This document shows positions 32,946 to 41,741 of a DNA stretch of 63,826 nucleotides, in pieces (positions within the stretch are counted from its first letter, which is position 1; every line of letters begins with the position of its first letter). The position numbers and the translations under genes were made by a program. This DNA is from Clostridia bacterium (GTDB lineage Bacteria; Bacillota; Clostridia; Oscillospirales; CAG-272). The notes beneath the pieces are model-generated. The model was given only the letters and a program-made list of their open reading frames with translations, was not told where the DNA came from and did not search any database. Where the stretch lies: NCBI GenBank assembly GCA_017472695.1, contig JAFUOQ010000021.1, positions 1 to 63,826 on the forward strand, written 5' to 3'.

Positions 32946-35900
32946 ATGAAAAGGAAATTAACACTTGTTGTATGTGTTATTGCTACATTAGCAATGATCT
33001 TTACACTCGCTTCCTGTGGCGGTAGTGATCATACACATACATATGCGCAAGAGTGGAGCTCCAATGATTACGGTCACTGGTACGCAGCTACCTGTGGTTG
33101 TGAGGGAGAAACCGCTAACTATGGCGCACACGTCGATGCCGACAAGAATGGTGTTTGTGACACATGTGCTTATGTTACATGTACTCATGAATACGAAACA
33201 GAATGGCAAAGCGACGAAACACATCACTGGAATAACTCTTCTTGCGGATGCAATGTAAAGGGTTCATACGGTGAGCACATTGATGACGACAAGAATGGTA
33301 TTTGTGACACATGTGAATATGTAATGTGTGAACATGAATACGAAACAGAGTGGTCAAGCGACGGCGAAAATCACTGGCACGCACCAACCTGCGGATGCGA
33401 TGTTGACAATGCAGATGTTGCAAAGCACGTTGATACAGTATTTGACGGCGTTTGTGACGTTTGTGGAGCAGTTATCTGCGCACACGCAGATGACGACAAG
33501 GACGGCATTTGTGATAATTGTACATATGTAATGTGCACACACGAATTTGCAAAGACTTGGAAAACAGATGAAAAGGGACACTGGCACGAGGCTACATGTG
33601 GCTGTAACGTAACTGATGGTTATGCACTTCATGAAGATAAGGTTGGCGGTGAAAACGGTGGCAAAGACGGTAAATGTGATGTATGTGAATACGTTCTCTG
33701 CACACACGAATTTGCTTCTAAATATTCAAAGAACTCAACCAAGGCTTATCACTGGTTTGACGCAACCTGTGGTTGTGATGTAGTAAAAGGCAAAGAAGAG
33801 CACACAGACACTGACAAAGACGGTATCTGTGAGGTTTGTAACATGGAATCCTGCGAGCACACATATGCAGCTGAGTGGACAAGTGACGCAACAGGTCACT
33901 GGCATGCAGCTACTTGTGGATGCGAAATCAAGGGCGACTTTGCAGCACACACACCTGTAGTAGGTGAAACAAGCTCAGCTTGTGGAGTATGTGAATTTGT
34001 AATTTGTGCAGAGCACACATATAATAATTTCTATAACGCAATAACTGAAGAGCACTGGTTCGAGGCATCCTGTGGTTGCGATACCGTAAGTGGTAAAGCT
34101 AATCACGCAGACGACAACAAGGATGGTCTATGCGATGAATGTGCATGGACAGTTTGTGAGCATGAATTCGCAGCTGAATTGTCAAGCAACGAAACATCAC
34201 ACTGGTACAACGCAACATGCGGATGCTATGTAAACAATGGCAAAGCAGACCACGTTGATGAAGATGAAGATGGCGTGTGTGATACATGTACATTCAAGTC
34301 CGCAGTAAAGGACACAGTTGATTCACTCGATAGCGAGGCTTCACTCAATACAAACTCCACAGAATCAATAAAGGATAAGGGAGCTACCTCATCATACGAT
34401 AGCAGTTATACATATGAAGTATTAGAGGACGGCAGACTTTCTCTTTATAATGAATGGGGAGATATGCAATTTATGTATATCACCCTTACTGATGGTGTTC
34501 CAACCTTAATTGATGATGTTTATGGTAATGGAGAAAAAGCTCTTACACCTGTTGATGGAGAAGATGGAGCATATTATTATACAAAGGGCATATACACATA
34601 CATTATAAGAATTGACGATACAAGTAATATTGTAAATATAGAAACCGCTTGGTCAGCAGAAAAGAATAGTTACTATAAGGTTTACGATAACTATATTGTA
34701 GTAAGTGACATTTATGGTAATGTTAAATACTATTCATATTATGGCGAAAACGGCAAACTTCTTTTCGTTATGACTGTAGATGAATACGGCAATATCAACA
34801 GAGAAACTGACACTGCAGAGCCTGATTCAATAGCTAGCTACAGCGCTGTTAACTGGAATGTTAGTGCAAGCAACCACGAGGACTTTATTAAGGGTCTTTA
34901 TAATCTTGGTGTAAACGGCACAACCGACTGGGAAGGCAATGTTTACCCAAGCTATGGCTTTGTTGGCGCGGAGAATGAGGGAGTTTACTCCTTCTCATAC
35001 CTCTTTGTTGAGGGCTACAGCTGCTTTGTAGTAGAGGCATCCTTCACAGTTGATGCTGAAACAAAAGGTATTACAGCCGCAAATGTTACAATTAAGCAAT
35101 ATAGCGATAGCGATGTAACCTTAAATGCTGGTGCTGATACTTATGTGGTAGCAGATGAGGCAGAGGCAACTTCCTCCGAGACCTATGAAATCACTCAAGC
35201 ATTTGGCGACCCAATGGATTCAACAAGCAATCCTAACCCACATCCAGCAGCTAACTATATAGTTGACGAATATACAATTACTTATAATGGTGAAGTAGTT
35301 AATAATGGCGACACTATTGAGGCTGATGCTACCGAGTCAGTTGAACTAAACTTCGGTGAAGATGTTCTTGATATAATCAAGTATAACACCATTACCGTTT
35401 CTGCAACTTATGGTGAAGGCACAGAGCTTCCTTCTTATTGGAACACAATTGGTTCAATTACCGTAAATGAATACAATGATGCAAGACCTATCACCTTCAC
35501 AGGTAAGGTAGCAGACACATTCGTAATAACTATCGATGTAGAAGGCATAGTAACCACACTAACTATTAAGGTTAACTACCTAACACCAGAATCAATCAAC
35601 TCCGTTGTTTACGACGAGGATGACAACAAGGTTACAACAGATAACTACACAATTTACATGGGTCAATCACTTAAGATTACATCTTCAGTTGCAGCAGGAT
35701 GCAACCCAGCATATACAGCAACACTTCCTGCAGGCGCAGCTGCTGCTATTAAGGATAATGAGAATGGCACATGGACATTTACACCTGTAATGACAGGTGA
35801 CTTTGAAATCACACTTACTTCAGCCGCTGATGCTAACGTTTCAACTGTACTTAATGTAACAGTTGCAGAGCCACCGGCAATTAGCGATGTTTTAAGTGGT

Positions 35901-37082
35901 GAGCACACAGGCTCTAATATGTATTCAGGACTTACAGTAGGCGCTACATTTACTCCAAGTGAGGAAGGCGCTACTACAGGTAACGTAGTTGTTACTGTAA
36001 ACGGCGAAATGTTTAGCTATGCAACATGGGGCTGGGAAACTATTGAATACTCTGCAACATATACATATGCATACAATGATGAAACAGGCGCAATCGAGCT
36101 TACATATGTTGAGGGTGATGAGTTTACAGTTGAGCTAAATGTTGTTAACTACAAGATTGTAGCTATTTATGAGTTCAATGAATACAAGCTTGTACAAAAG
36201 GTTGTAGAGGTTCCGGCTGGCGATCCTACAGAAAGCCCAATTACTGTTACAATGACAGGCGCATACACATACTGCTATGAGTATACATTCACATTTGTAG
36301 CAGGTGAGGCAGGCTTCTATCAGTTCACAGTTCCAAGTGGCTTTGGTATATTCAGCGAGGCAGAATATCAGAATTATGGTCAGGCATACGTTGACTTCAA
36401 TGCAAATGGCGGAACATTCGTGCTTGAGCTTGAAGCAGGCCAAGTGCTCAACTGGCGCTTTGGTTCTCTCGAGGCGATCGAATATTCTGTAGAGTTTGAA
36501 TATTCAGCAACAGGATTTGAAAATACAACAGAAACATACGTTGTAGTAAATGAAAATGCTACACCTTCCGAGATTACAGTTACAGTTGATCCTAACGGAA
36601 CAATAACATTTGCTTTTGTACACCCAATGACAGGTATGTCAACTTCAGCTATCTACGAATATGAGCTCGTTGATGGCGTTATGACACTTTCTTTCGCTGG
36701 CAATCTAGTTGAGGCGGAAGAAGCATCAGTTACTCTTGTTGATGGAAAAGTAACAGCAATTGTATACTTCGGTAACGAGTATCTCGCTCAAGCCGAGAAC
36801 GAAACTATAAACGTTTCAGGCAACTACGTTGCAACAAATGAATTTGGTAATACAATTTCAGTTGTTATCACAGACGAAACAGTAACATTTAGCTATACAC
36901 ACCCAATGACAGGTATGCCATTTGAGGCACAATACGAATATGAAATCGTAGATGGCGCAATGGTTCTTTCACAAGGTGGAGTTGCAGTTGATGCAGCTCA
37001 AGCAGCTGTTACGTTGACAGATGGTGTTCCAACAGGCGCATCACTCAACGGCACAACATACACACTCGCAAAGGCTGAATAA
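32946..37082 (+). CDS. Giant lipoprotein with eight Cys/His repeats
   Basis: 1378 residues. The signal peptide ends in the lipobox LASC (Cys24). Residues about 29-452 hold eight full copies and one partial copy of a module of about 50 residues. Each has H-x-[YF], a W near its middle, HW, CGC, a spaced His, a DxDKNGxCDxC-type loop and a final Cys. The acidic loop resembles calcium loops of the thrombospondin-3 or dockerin kind, and the Cys/His set could bind zinc; both are inference. A beta-rich central part follows. About 1040-1145, 1207-1290 and 1291-1378 look like three related modules, the last two sharing HPMTGM. It is probably a surface protein. Related HW/CGC repeats occur in Clostridia surface proteins. 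Confidence 0.85.
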   Translation: MKRKLTLVVCVIATLAMIFTLASCGGSDHTHTYAQEWSSNDYGHWYAATCGCEGETANYGAHVDADKNGVCDTCAYVTCTHEYETEWQSDETHHWNNSSCGCNVKGSYGEHIDDDKNGICDTCEYVMCEHEYETEWSSDGENHWHAPTCGCDVDNADVAKHVDTVFDGVCDVCGAVICAHADDDKDGICDNCTYVMCTHEFAKTWKTDEKGHWHEATCGCNVTDGYALHEDKVGGENGGKDGKCDVCEYVLCTHEFASKYSKNSTKAYHWFDATCGCDVVKGKEEHTDTDKDGICEVCNMESCEHTYAAEWTSDATGHWHAATCGCEIKGDFAAHTPVVGETSSACGVCEFVICAEHTYNNFYNAITEEHWFEASCGCDTVSGKANHADDNKDGLCDECAWTVCEHEFAAELSSNETSHWYNATCGCYVNNGKADHVDEDEDGVCDTCTFKSAVKDTVDSLDSEASLNTNSTESIKDKGATSSYDSSYTYEVLEDGRLSLYNEWGDMQFMYITLTDGVPTLIDDVYGNGEKALTPVDGEDGAYYYTKGIYTYIIRIDDTSNIVNIETAWSAEKNSYYKVYDNYIVVSDIYGNVKYYSYYGENGKLLFVMTVDEYGNINRETDTAEPDSIASYSAVNWNVSASNHEDFIKGLYNLGVNGTTDWEGNVYPSYGFVGAENEGVYSFSYLFVEGYSCFVVEASFTVDAETKGITAANVTIKQYSDSDVTLNAGADTYVVADEAEATSSETYEITQAFGDPMDSTSNPNPHPAANYIVDEYTITYNGEVVNNGDTIEADATESVELNFGEDVLDIIKYNTITVSATYGEGTELPSYWNTIGSITVNEYNDARPITFTGKVADTFVITIDVEGIVTTLTIKVNYLTPESINSVVYDEDDNKVTTDNYTIYMGQSLKITSSVAAGCNPAYTATLPAGAAAAIKDNENGTWTFTPVMTGDFEITLTSAADANVSTVLNVTVAEPPAISDVLSGEHTGSNMYSGLTVGATFTPSEEGATTGNVVVTVNGEMFSYATWGWETIEYSATYTYAYNDETGAIELTYVEGDEFTVELNVVNYKIVAIYEFNEYKLVQKVVEVPAGDPTESPITVTMTGAYTYCYEYTFTFVAGEAGFYQFTVPSGFGIFSEAEYQNYGQAYVDFNANGGTFVLELEAGQVLNWRFGSLEAIEYSVEFEYSATGFENTTETYVVVNENATPSEITVTVDPNGTITFAFVHPMTGMSTSAIYEYELVDGVMTLSFAGNLVEAEEASVTLVDGKVTAIVYFGNEYLAQAENETINVSGNYVATNEFGNTISVVITDETVTFSYTHPMTGMPFEAQYEYEIVDGAMVLSQGGVAVDAAQAAVTLTDGVPTGASLNGTTYTLAKAE
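33030..34302 (+). repeat. Tandem coding repeats (eight full modules plus one partial)
   Basis: DNA coding for the Cys/His modules. Units are about 140-165 bp and have diverged at DNA level. The partial unit lies near 33480-33540 and keeps only the DDDKDGICDNC-type half. Confidence 0.85.
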
Positions 37083-37118
37083 TTTAAAGCTTAAGGAAAT
37101 ATCCTAAACAATAAAAAC

Positions 37119-37146
37119 CACACCGAGGCAACTCGGTGTGTTTTTT
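37119..37146 (+). terminator. Strong Rho-independent terminator
   Basis: CACACCGAG / CTCGGTGTG stem, GCAA loop, TTTTTT. Confidence 0.93.
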
Positions 37147-37157
37147 CTTATAAACAA

Positions 37158-37181
37158 AGGGCCTCTCATTTGGGAAGCCCT
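37158..37181 (-). terminator. Possible terminator of the DUF559 gene
   Basis: AGGGC / GCCCT stem with a long loop; on the minus strand followed by TTTGTTT. Confidence 0.45.
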
Positions 37182-37185
37182 GTTT

Positions 37186-37593
37186 TTATTTCTCTTTACA
37201 GCCTCCATCTGATGAGGGAGGTGTCAACAAAGTTGACGGAGGGAGAGACTCTTGAACAACAGAATCAATGTATCTACAAACACCTGAAAAATTTTTAAAA
37301 ATTTCTGTGTTAGATATTCTTAAAACCGATAGATTCATTTGTTCAAGCTCATAGGTTCGTTCATTGTCTTTTATAATCTGCATTTCGGTATAGTGTCCGC
37401 TACCATCTAACTCAATTATTAATCTTGCTTTTGCACAATAAAAGTCTGCAATATAATTGCCAATGGCTTTTTGTCGTTGGAATCTCACAGGGTATTTTCT
37501 TAAAAAATCATACCATAGTCTTTTTTCATGCTTTGTCATATTTTTGCGCAAAATTTTTGCAAGTTCAATATTCGCTTTGTTATATTCTTTCAC
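37186..37593 (-). CDS. DUF559 endonuclease-like protein with repeat-encoded tail
   Basis: 135 residues. Residues about 10-110 form a DUF559 domain, a Vsr/restriction-endonuclease-like fold: KNMTKHEKRLWYDFLR, FRRQK-type FQRQKAIGNYIADFYC, and IIELDGSGH, whose Glu-x-Asp is a likely metal site. The last about 20 residues (LPPSTLLTPPSSDGG and flanks) are the translation of a 48-bp dispersed repeat (37201-37248), so they are probably not a functional domain. The ribosome site is AGGAGA. An identical repeat lies upstream of the gene, giving a cassette-like layout. Enzymatic activity of DUF559 proteins is not established. Confidence 0.85.
   Translation of the reverse strand: MKEYNKANIELAKILRKNMTKHEKRLWYDFLRKYPVRFQRQKAIGNYIADFYCAKARLIIELDGSGHYTEMQIIKDNERTYELEQMNLSVLRISNTEIFKNFSGVCRYIDSVVQESLPPSTLLTPPSSDGGCKEK
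37201..37248. repeat. Two-hairpin element, direct copy 1
   Basis: A 48-bp sequence identical to 37679-37726 and in the same orientation. It is made of GCCTCC...GGAGG and GTCAAC-aaa-GTTGAC inverted repeats followed by GGAGGGAGAGA. This copy is inside the 3' end of the DUF559 gene. Confidence 0.9.
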
Positions 37594-37598
37594 TATAT

Positions 37599-37647
37599 CT
37601 CTCCTTCAGTCGCCAAAGCGACAGCTCCCTCGTCAGAGGGAGCCTTC
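37599..37647. repeat. Two-hairpin element, inverted variant
   Basis: Opposite orientation to the flanking copies and divergent in sequence: GTCGC-caaa-GCGAC and GCTCCCTC-gtca-GAGGGAGC, with CTCTCCTTCA at the end. It lies just upstream of the DUF559 start codon. Confidence 0.85.
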
Positions 37648-37678
37648 TTGTTACTTTTTTGTTTGCTTCTCAATTTCT

Positions 37679-37726
37679 GCCTCCATCTGATGAGGGAGGT
37701 GTCAACAAAGTTGACGGAGGGAGAGA
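37679..37726. repeat. Two-hairpin element, direct copy 2
   Basis: Identical over 48 bp to 37201-37248. The two copies are 478 bp apart and bracket the DUF559 gene. Confidence 0.9.
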
Positions 37727-37738
37727 AAATTTAACTTC

Positions 37739-39175
37739 TTATCCATTTTTCTCAACCTTAAATTCAAACCAGAAGGTAGAGCCCTTGCCGACCTCACTCG
37801 AAACACCAAAGCGGGAGCCGTGGAGAAGTAGAATGTTCTTAACAATGGAAAGACCAAGCCCTGTGCCTAATACAGCTCTTTTATGGACTTTATCTACTTT
37901 GTAATATCTATCCCAAATTAGTGGCAGATTTTCCTCACTAATGCCCTCACCAGAGTCAACAACGGATATTCTAACAACATCGCCCTTAATCTCTTGGCGC
38001 ACAATAACTGTTTTATCCTCTCCTGTGTAGTTAATAGCATTGTTTATAAGGTTGTAAACAACCTGTAAAAGCCTTGTTTCATCGGCGTTTACAAAAACCT
38101 CACCATCACTTTCAAAGAATATCTTGTATTCCTTGTGCTCAAGTAGCTTCTCGTATCTTTTAACAGTGTCCTCAACCACGCGAGTTAGGGAAATCACCTT
38201 TAAATCCATGATTTGAGTGCCGGATTGAAGCTTGGAAACTGTAAGCAAATCATTAACCAAGGAGTTAAGACGTGCTGTTTCATCAATGATAATTTGCATA
38301 TTTTCTGGTGAGCGCTCGTCAGGAAAATCACGCATAACCTCGCTATACCCAGAAATCATTGTAAGAGGAGTGCGTAAATCATGAGAAATATTTGCAATTA
38401 GCTCCTTTTGCGTATCATTGAGCTTTTTTAATTCCGCAGTTGCAGAGTTGAGTGAGGTTGCAAGCTCGCTAACCTCGCGTGGACCCTTTTCCTCAAATTT
38501 TACATCATAGTCGTAAAGAGTAAGGCTTTTCGCCTTCTTGCTCATTTTTGAAAGTGGTAACGAAATGCTCCTGGATAGCGCATAGGAAACAATGGTGGAT
38601 GCTACAATAGCTACAACAGAGAAAATAGCAAGCATATTGCGTATTGCTATAACTGTGCCAGCGGGAGGAGCAATATCCGTGTTTAGAACAACTAAATACC
38701 AAACACCTTCACCATCAGGGATTGCAGGGTCTATGGGAATTTTCACGGTTCTGACGTAAACTAACTCGTCAGAGGATTTAATCGGAACATATACATAGCT
38801 CTTATCTTGTGCGGCAGAGTTAAACCAGCTTGATAAAATCTCCTCATTTCCTTCATAGGTAATAATGGTGGAGTTTTCATCTGCGTATATGTTTTCGAAG
38901 CTGTTTTGACCTATAATTTTGAAAACAGAAGCAGAAACATCATATTCCTCTGTTTTTCTAGCGATATAAGCATTTAAATCATCGCTATCAATATTTTCGG
39001 CAATATCAACGGAGGCCTTTTCAATAGAGCTTTCCTTAACGCTTTCAAAAATCGTTTTCAAAAATAACATTTGAAAAGCCCAAATTAACATAATGATAAC
39101 AAGTGTAAGTGCTATCATTGAAATGAAAATTTGAAGGTTTATTGATAGCCTTTGCTTTTTATTTTCGTTTCTCAT
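37739..39175 (-). CDS. Sensor histidine kinase
   Basis: A 478-residue membrane kinase. Membrane segments at about 15-38 and 178-200 enclose an extracellular sensor domain of about 140 residues. A HAMP domain follows, then HisKA with the phospho-accepting His in NISHDLRTPLTMISGYSE (about residue 268), and the ATPase domain with NLINNAINYT, DSGEGI and GTGLGLSIV. Its start overlaps the regulator stop by 4 bp. The signal is unknown. Proximity to an HtrA-type protease suggests envelope stress, as in CssRS-HtrA systems; that is inference. Confidence 0.95.
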   Translation of the reverse strand: MRNENKKQRLSINLQIFISMIALTLVIIMLIWAFQMLFLKTIFESVKESSIEKASVDIAENIDSDDLNAYIARKTEEYDVSASVFKIIGQNSFENIYADENSTIITYEGNEEILSSWFNSAAQDKSYVYVPIKSSDELVYVRTVKIPIDPAIPDGEGVWYLVVLNTDIAPPAGTVIAIRNMLAIFSVVAIVASTIVSYALSRSISLPLSKMSKKAKSLTLYDYDVKFEEKGPREVSELATSLNSATAELKKLNDTQKELIANISHDLRTPLTMISGYSEVMRDFPDERSPENMQIIIDETARLNSLVNDLLTVSKLQSGTQIMDLKVISLTRVVEDTVKRYEKLLEHKEYKIFFESDGEVFVNADETRLLQVVYNLINNAINYTGEDKTVIVRQEIKGDVVRISVVDSGEGISEENLPLIWDRYYKVDKVHKRAVLGTGLGLSIVKNILLLHGSRFGVSSEVGKGSTFWFEFKVEKNG

Positions 39176-39864
39176 CTTTCTTCAAAGCGATATCCCATAC
39201 CGCGAATGGTCACAATAAAATCGCTATATTTTCCAAGACTTTTTCTTAAAATTTTAATGTGAGTATCAAGAGTTCTGTCGTCGCCAAAGAAATCATAGCC
39301 CCAAACATCAGAGAGAAGCTTGTCGCGAGATAGAGCAATGTTCTTGTTCTTTAGCATATAGAAAAATAGCTCATATTCCTTTGGTGACATATCAATTCTT
39401 TTACCATCTATATAAACAATACGCGCGGTTAAATCAGCAACCAAGCCACCATTTGCCAAGGAAATAATCTCGTTTTTGCTTTCCCCTTGCTTCTTTCCAC
39501 CAGCCTTTGACCTTTTCATAATAGCCTCAACACGGAGCATAAGCTCTTTAGGAGAGAAGGGCTTAACAACATAGTCGTCAATGCCAATTTCAAAGCCGTT
39601 TATCTTGTCATATTCCTCGCCACGAGCAGAGAGCATAATGATAGGCACATCACTGCTTTCTCTGATTTTACGGCTTGCAGTAAAGCCGTCAAGCTCTGGC
39701 ATCATAATATCCATAATTATAATATCAAAATTTCCATGAGAAAACTTGTTTACCGCATCCATACCGTCAACAGCCTCGGTAACAGAAAAGCCGTCAAATT
39801 CCGCATATTTACGGATAAGCTTTCTTATCATTTCCTCATCGTCAACAATTAAAATGTTATACAT
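39172..39864 (-). CDS. OmpR/PhoB-family response regulator
   Basis: 230 residues: an N-terminal receiver domain with the acidic pocket VDDEE and the phospho-acceptor Asp in IIIMDIMMPELDG (about residue 52), then a C-terminal winged helix (SPKEYELFFYMLKN, RTLDTHIKILRKSLG, GMGYRFEE). The ATG at 39864 is 7-8 nt after GAGG; a GTG three codons earlier would overlap the ribosome site. Partner of the kinase that follows it. Confidence 0.96.
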   Translation of the reverse strand: MYNILIVDDEEMIRKLIRKYAEFDGFSVTEAVDGMDAVNKFSHGNFDIIIMDIMMPELDGFTASRKIRESSDVPIIMLSARGEEYDKINGFEIGIDDYVVKPFSPKELMLRVEAIMKRSKAGGKKQGESKNEIISLANGGLVADLTARIVYIDGKRIDMSPKEYELFFYMLKNKNIALSRDKLLSDVWGYDFFGDDRTLDTHIKILRKSLGKYSDFIVTIRGMGYRFEER

Positions 39865-39950
39865 TTTTATCACCTCTATTATATTTTAGCATATGTAATA
39901 TAAAAATTCAATAATTATGTAGCTTCACTCGTGGTTGCAAAGGCTCACTA

Positions 39951-39994
39951 AACCAAAGACGCACCATCTCCATAGGATAGGTGCGTCTTTGGTT
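39951..39994. terminator. Strong hairpin after the protease gene
   Basis: A perfect 15-bp stem, AACCAAAGACGCACC / GGTGCGTCTTTGGTT, followed by ATTTT on one side. It stands between the protease gene and the two-component genes and is also the first part of a repeated unit (see the 40001-40108 repeat). Confidence 0.6.
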
Positions 39995-40000
39995 ATTTTG

Positions 40001-40108
40001 AAGGAGAGTAGATAGAGTCTATATTAGATAACTCCATTAAGAACCCTTTTGTTATCCTTGGCTTGCAAGGATAACAGGTTCTTGTATAAGGAGAGTAGGT
40101 TGGGTCTA
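40001..40108. repeat. Paired units: hairpin followed by AAGGAGAGTAG-N5-GTCTA
   Basis: AAGGAGAGTAG occurs at 40001-40011 and 40088-40098; each copy is followed after 5 nt by GTCTA and preceded by a large hairpin. The second hairpin is nested: AAGAACC and TTATCCTT pair with AAGGATAA and GGTTCTT (40037-40084). The 245-bp gap holds no gene. Confidence 0.65.
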
Positions 40109-40119
40109 ATTTAATATTT

Positions 40120-41298
40120 TTAACCATTATATTCATAAGTGGTTACAGAAACAATAAGCTCCTTGTAGTTCCTAACTATTTCAAGCTCAAATGTTTCGCC
40201 TATTTCCATGTTTTCAACAGCGTTAGAAAGCTCTTGCGTGGTTATGGAAACAAAAGTGTTGCTACCTGGCAATTTAATGCCTGTTATTATATCGCCTGCA
40301 CGTAATGGTGAGCCGTTTCCTGCAGAAACAACCTCAACTCTGCCAAAGCGATTAGTTTTAATCTGAATACCGATTGTTGGTCTGCCTGTAACATAACCAA
40401 AATCCTTTAAGTCATTGTAAACCTTTATTGCATCCTTGTAAGGAATTGCAAAGCCAATGCCCTCAACATCCTCGTCTGCAATCTTTGCATTAACAATTCC
40501 AATAAGCTCGCCGTTTCTATTGAAAAGACCACCGCCAGAATTACCTGGGTTAACAGCCGCATCAGTTTGCAAAAGGTTCATTTTAACTCCACCAACGGTA
40601 ATTTCTCTATCAAGAGCACTCAAATATCCGTTGGTCACAGTTCCACCAAGCTCGCCAAGAGGGTTGCCTATGACGATAACCTCCTCGCCGACCATAAGCT
40701 CGCTTTCCTCATTTGCCCAAACAGCACAGGTAAGCTCTCTTTCAGTCTCTTTGATTTTAAGAACTGCAATGTCGCTTTTAGTATCGAAGCCACAAAGAGT
40801 AGATTTATATTCAGTACCATCAGTTAATGTGATAGTGGCGGGGGCATACATATTTGTGCTTGCGCCCTCGATAACGTGTGAATTTGTGATTATATAGTAG
40901 CCCTTTTCGTTATTTGAATCGTCAAATTTGCCAACAATAACGCCACTACCAGAGCCAGCAGTAGTTTTTATTTCTACTACACTATCCTTAATTCTTGCAA
41001 TTACAGAAACTCGTGAATCGGTATTAGCAAGAAGAGTGGTGGAAGACTGCTTTTCAGCAGAAACATATGTGGTGTTGTTTGTTACCTCTGGCGTTTTGCT
41101 TGAGGTTACAGCACTTGACAAAAAGTTAAGCGAGCCACCGATTAAAAACATAAAGCCTGAAATAACCATCAAAGCAGTGCAAACTATCATTGCAACTGAA
41201 ATAGTGCGCTTTCTTTGAGGAGCTCTGTATAATATATTTAAATTGTTCAGATTTTCATCATTGTCATTATCAAAATTGTTATAAATATAGTTTGACAT
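40120..41298 (-). CDS. HtrA/DegP-type serine protease (S1C) with PDZ domain
   Basis: 392 residues. One membrane segment near 37-60 anchors it. The trypsin-like domain shows the triad regions IITNSHVIEGA (His), KSDIAVLKI (Asp) and AVNPGNSGGGLFN (Ser). A C-terminal PDZ domain (about 300-390, with GDIITGIKLPG) follows. These proteases degrade misfolded exported proteins outside the membrane. It is upstream of, and co-directional with, the two-component genes but separated from them by a strong hairpin. Confidence 0.94.
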   Translation of the reverse strand: MSNYIYNNFDNDNDENLNNLNILYRAPQRKRTISVAMIVCTALMVISGFMFLIGGSLNFLSSAVTSSKTPEVTNNTTYVSAEKQSSTTLLANTDSRVSVIARIKDSVVEIKTTAGSGSGVIVGKFDDSNNEKGYYIITNSHVIEGASTNMYAPATITLTDGTEYKSTLCGFDTKSDIAVLKIKETERELTCAVWANEESELMVGEEVIVIGNPLGELGGTVTNGYLSALDREITVGGVKMNLLQTDAAVNPGNSGGGLFNRNGELIGIVNAKIADEDVEGIGFAIPYKDAIKVYNDLKDFGYVTGRPTIGIQIKTNRFGRVEVVSAGNGSPLRAGDIITGIKLPGSNTFVSITTQELSNAVENMEIGETFELEIVRNYKELIVSVTTYEYNG

Positions 41299-41431
41299 TA
41301 CGCCCTCGATATCAATAAGAAATTTAGAATTTAAGACATTTTTCTAATGATTACGATATTATTTTAATATACGAATGTGAAAAGTATATGAAGACACTCA
41401 AAAAAATAATTGAAAAAATAGTAAATAAATC

Positions 41432-41460
41432 TTGCTTTTGCGCTGAATATATGTTAAAAT
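41432..41460 (+). promoter_or_regulatory. Promoter of the pheST T-box leader
   Basis: TTGCTT (41432-41437), 17-bp spacer, TAAAAT (41455-41460). Confidence 0.7.
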
Positions 41461-41489
41461 ACCGAATGTAAGTCAGTTTTCAACTTTAA

Positions 41490-41741
41490 ATGCAGTGATG
41501 AAGCTTGCCTTTGTTACTATTCGCCCACAGAGAGAGTACCCTTGGCTGGAAGGTGCTTGACGGAAAGCAAAGTGCGTTTCCCTTCGGAGCAGATTTTCTG
41601 AAAATATAGTAGGAAAATACGGGCAGTCCCGTTATAGACTGTGGAAGTGATTGCTTCCTTAAAGTGCCGTTTTTACGGAATTTGGGTGGTACCGCGGACC
41701 TTTGTTCGTCCCTTGCTTGGAAAAAAGCAGGGGCTTTTTTT
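41490..41741 (+). promoter_or_regulatory. T-box leader (Phe) of pheST
   Basis: The T-box sequence with GGTGGTACCGCGG (41685-41697) pairs with uncharged tRNA to favour antitermination. Stem I features include AGAGAG (about 41530-41536) and CTTCGGAG. The candidate specifier is UUU or UUC at 41577-41580; both are Phe codons, matching the downstream gene. The terminator is CCCTTGCTT / AAGCAGGGG (one G-U pair) with a T-run, ending at 41741. Confidence 0.93.

Noticed and set aside
32988-34293. Several long open frames on both strands within the Cys/His-repeat region
   Set aside because: They are shadows of the repeated, codon-biased lipoprotein gene, lack ribosome sites and have unnatural compositions.
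37425-37904. Plus-strand open frame of 159 codons across the DUF559 gene and the repeats
   Set aside because: It is antisense to the DUF559 and kinase genes, has no ribosome site, and part of it is translated repeat DNA.
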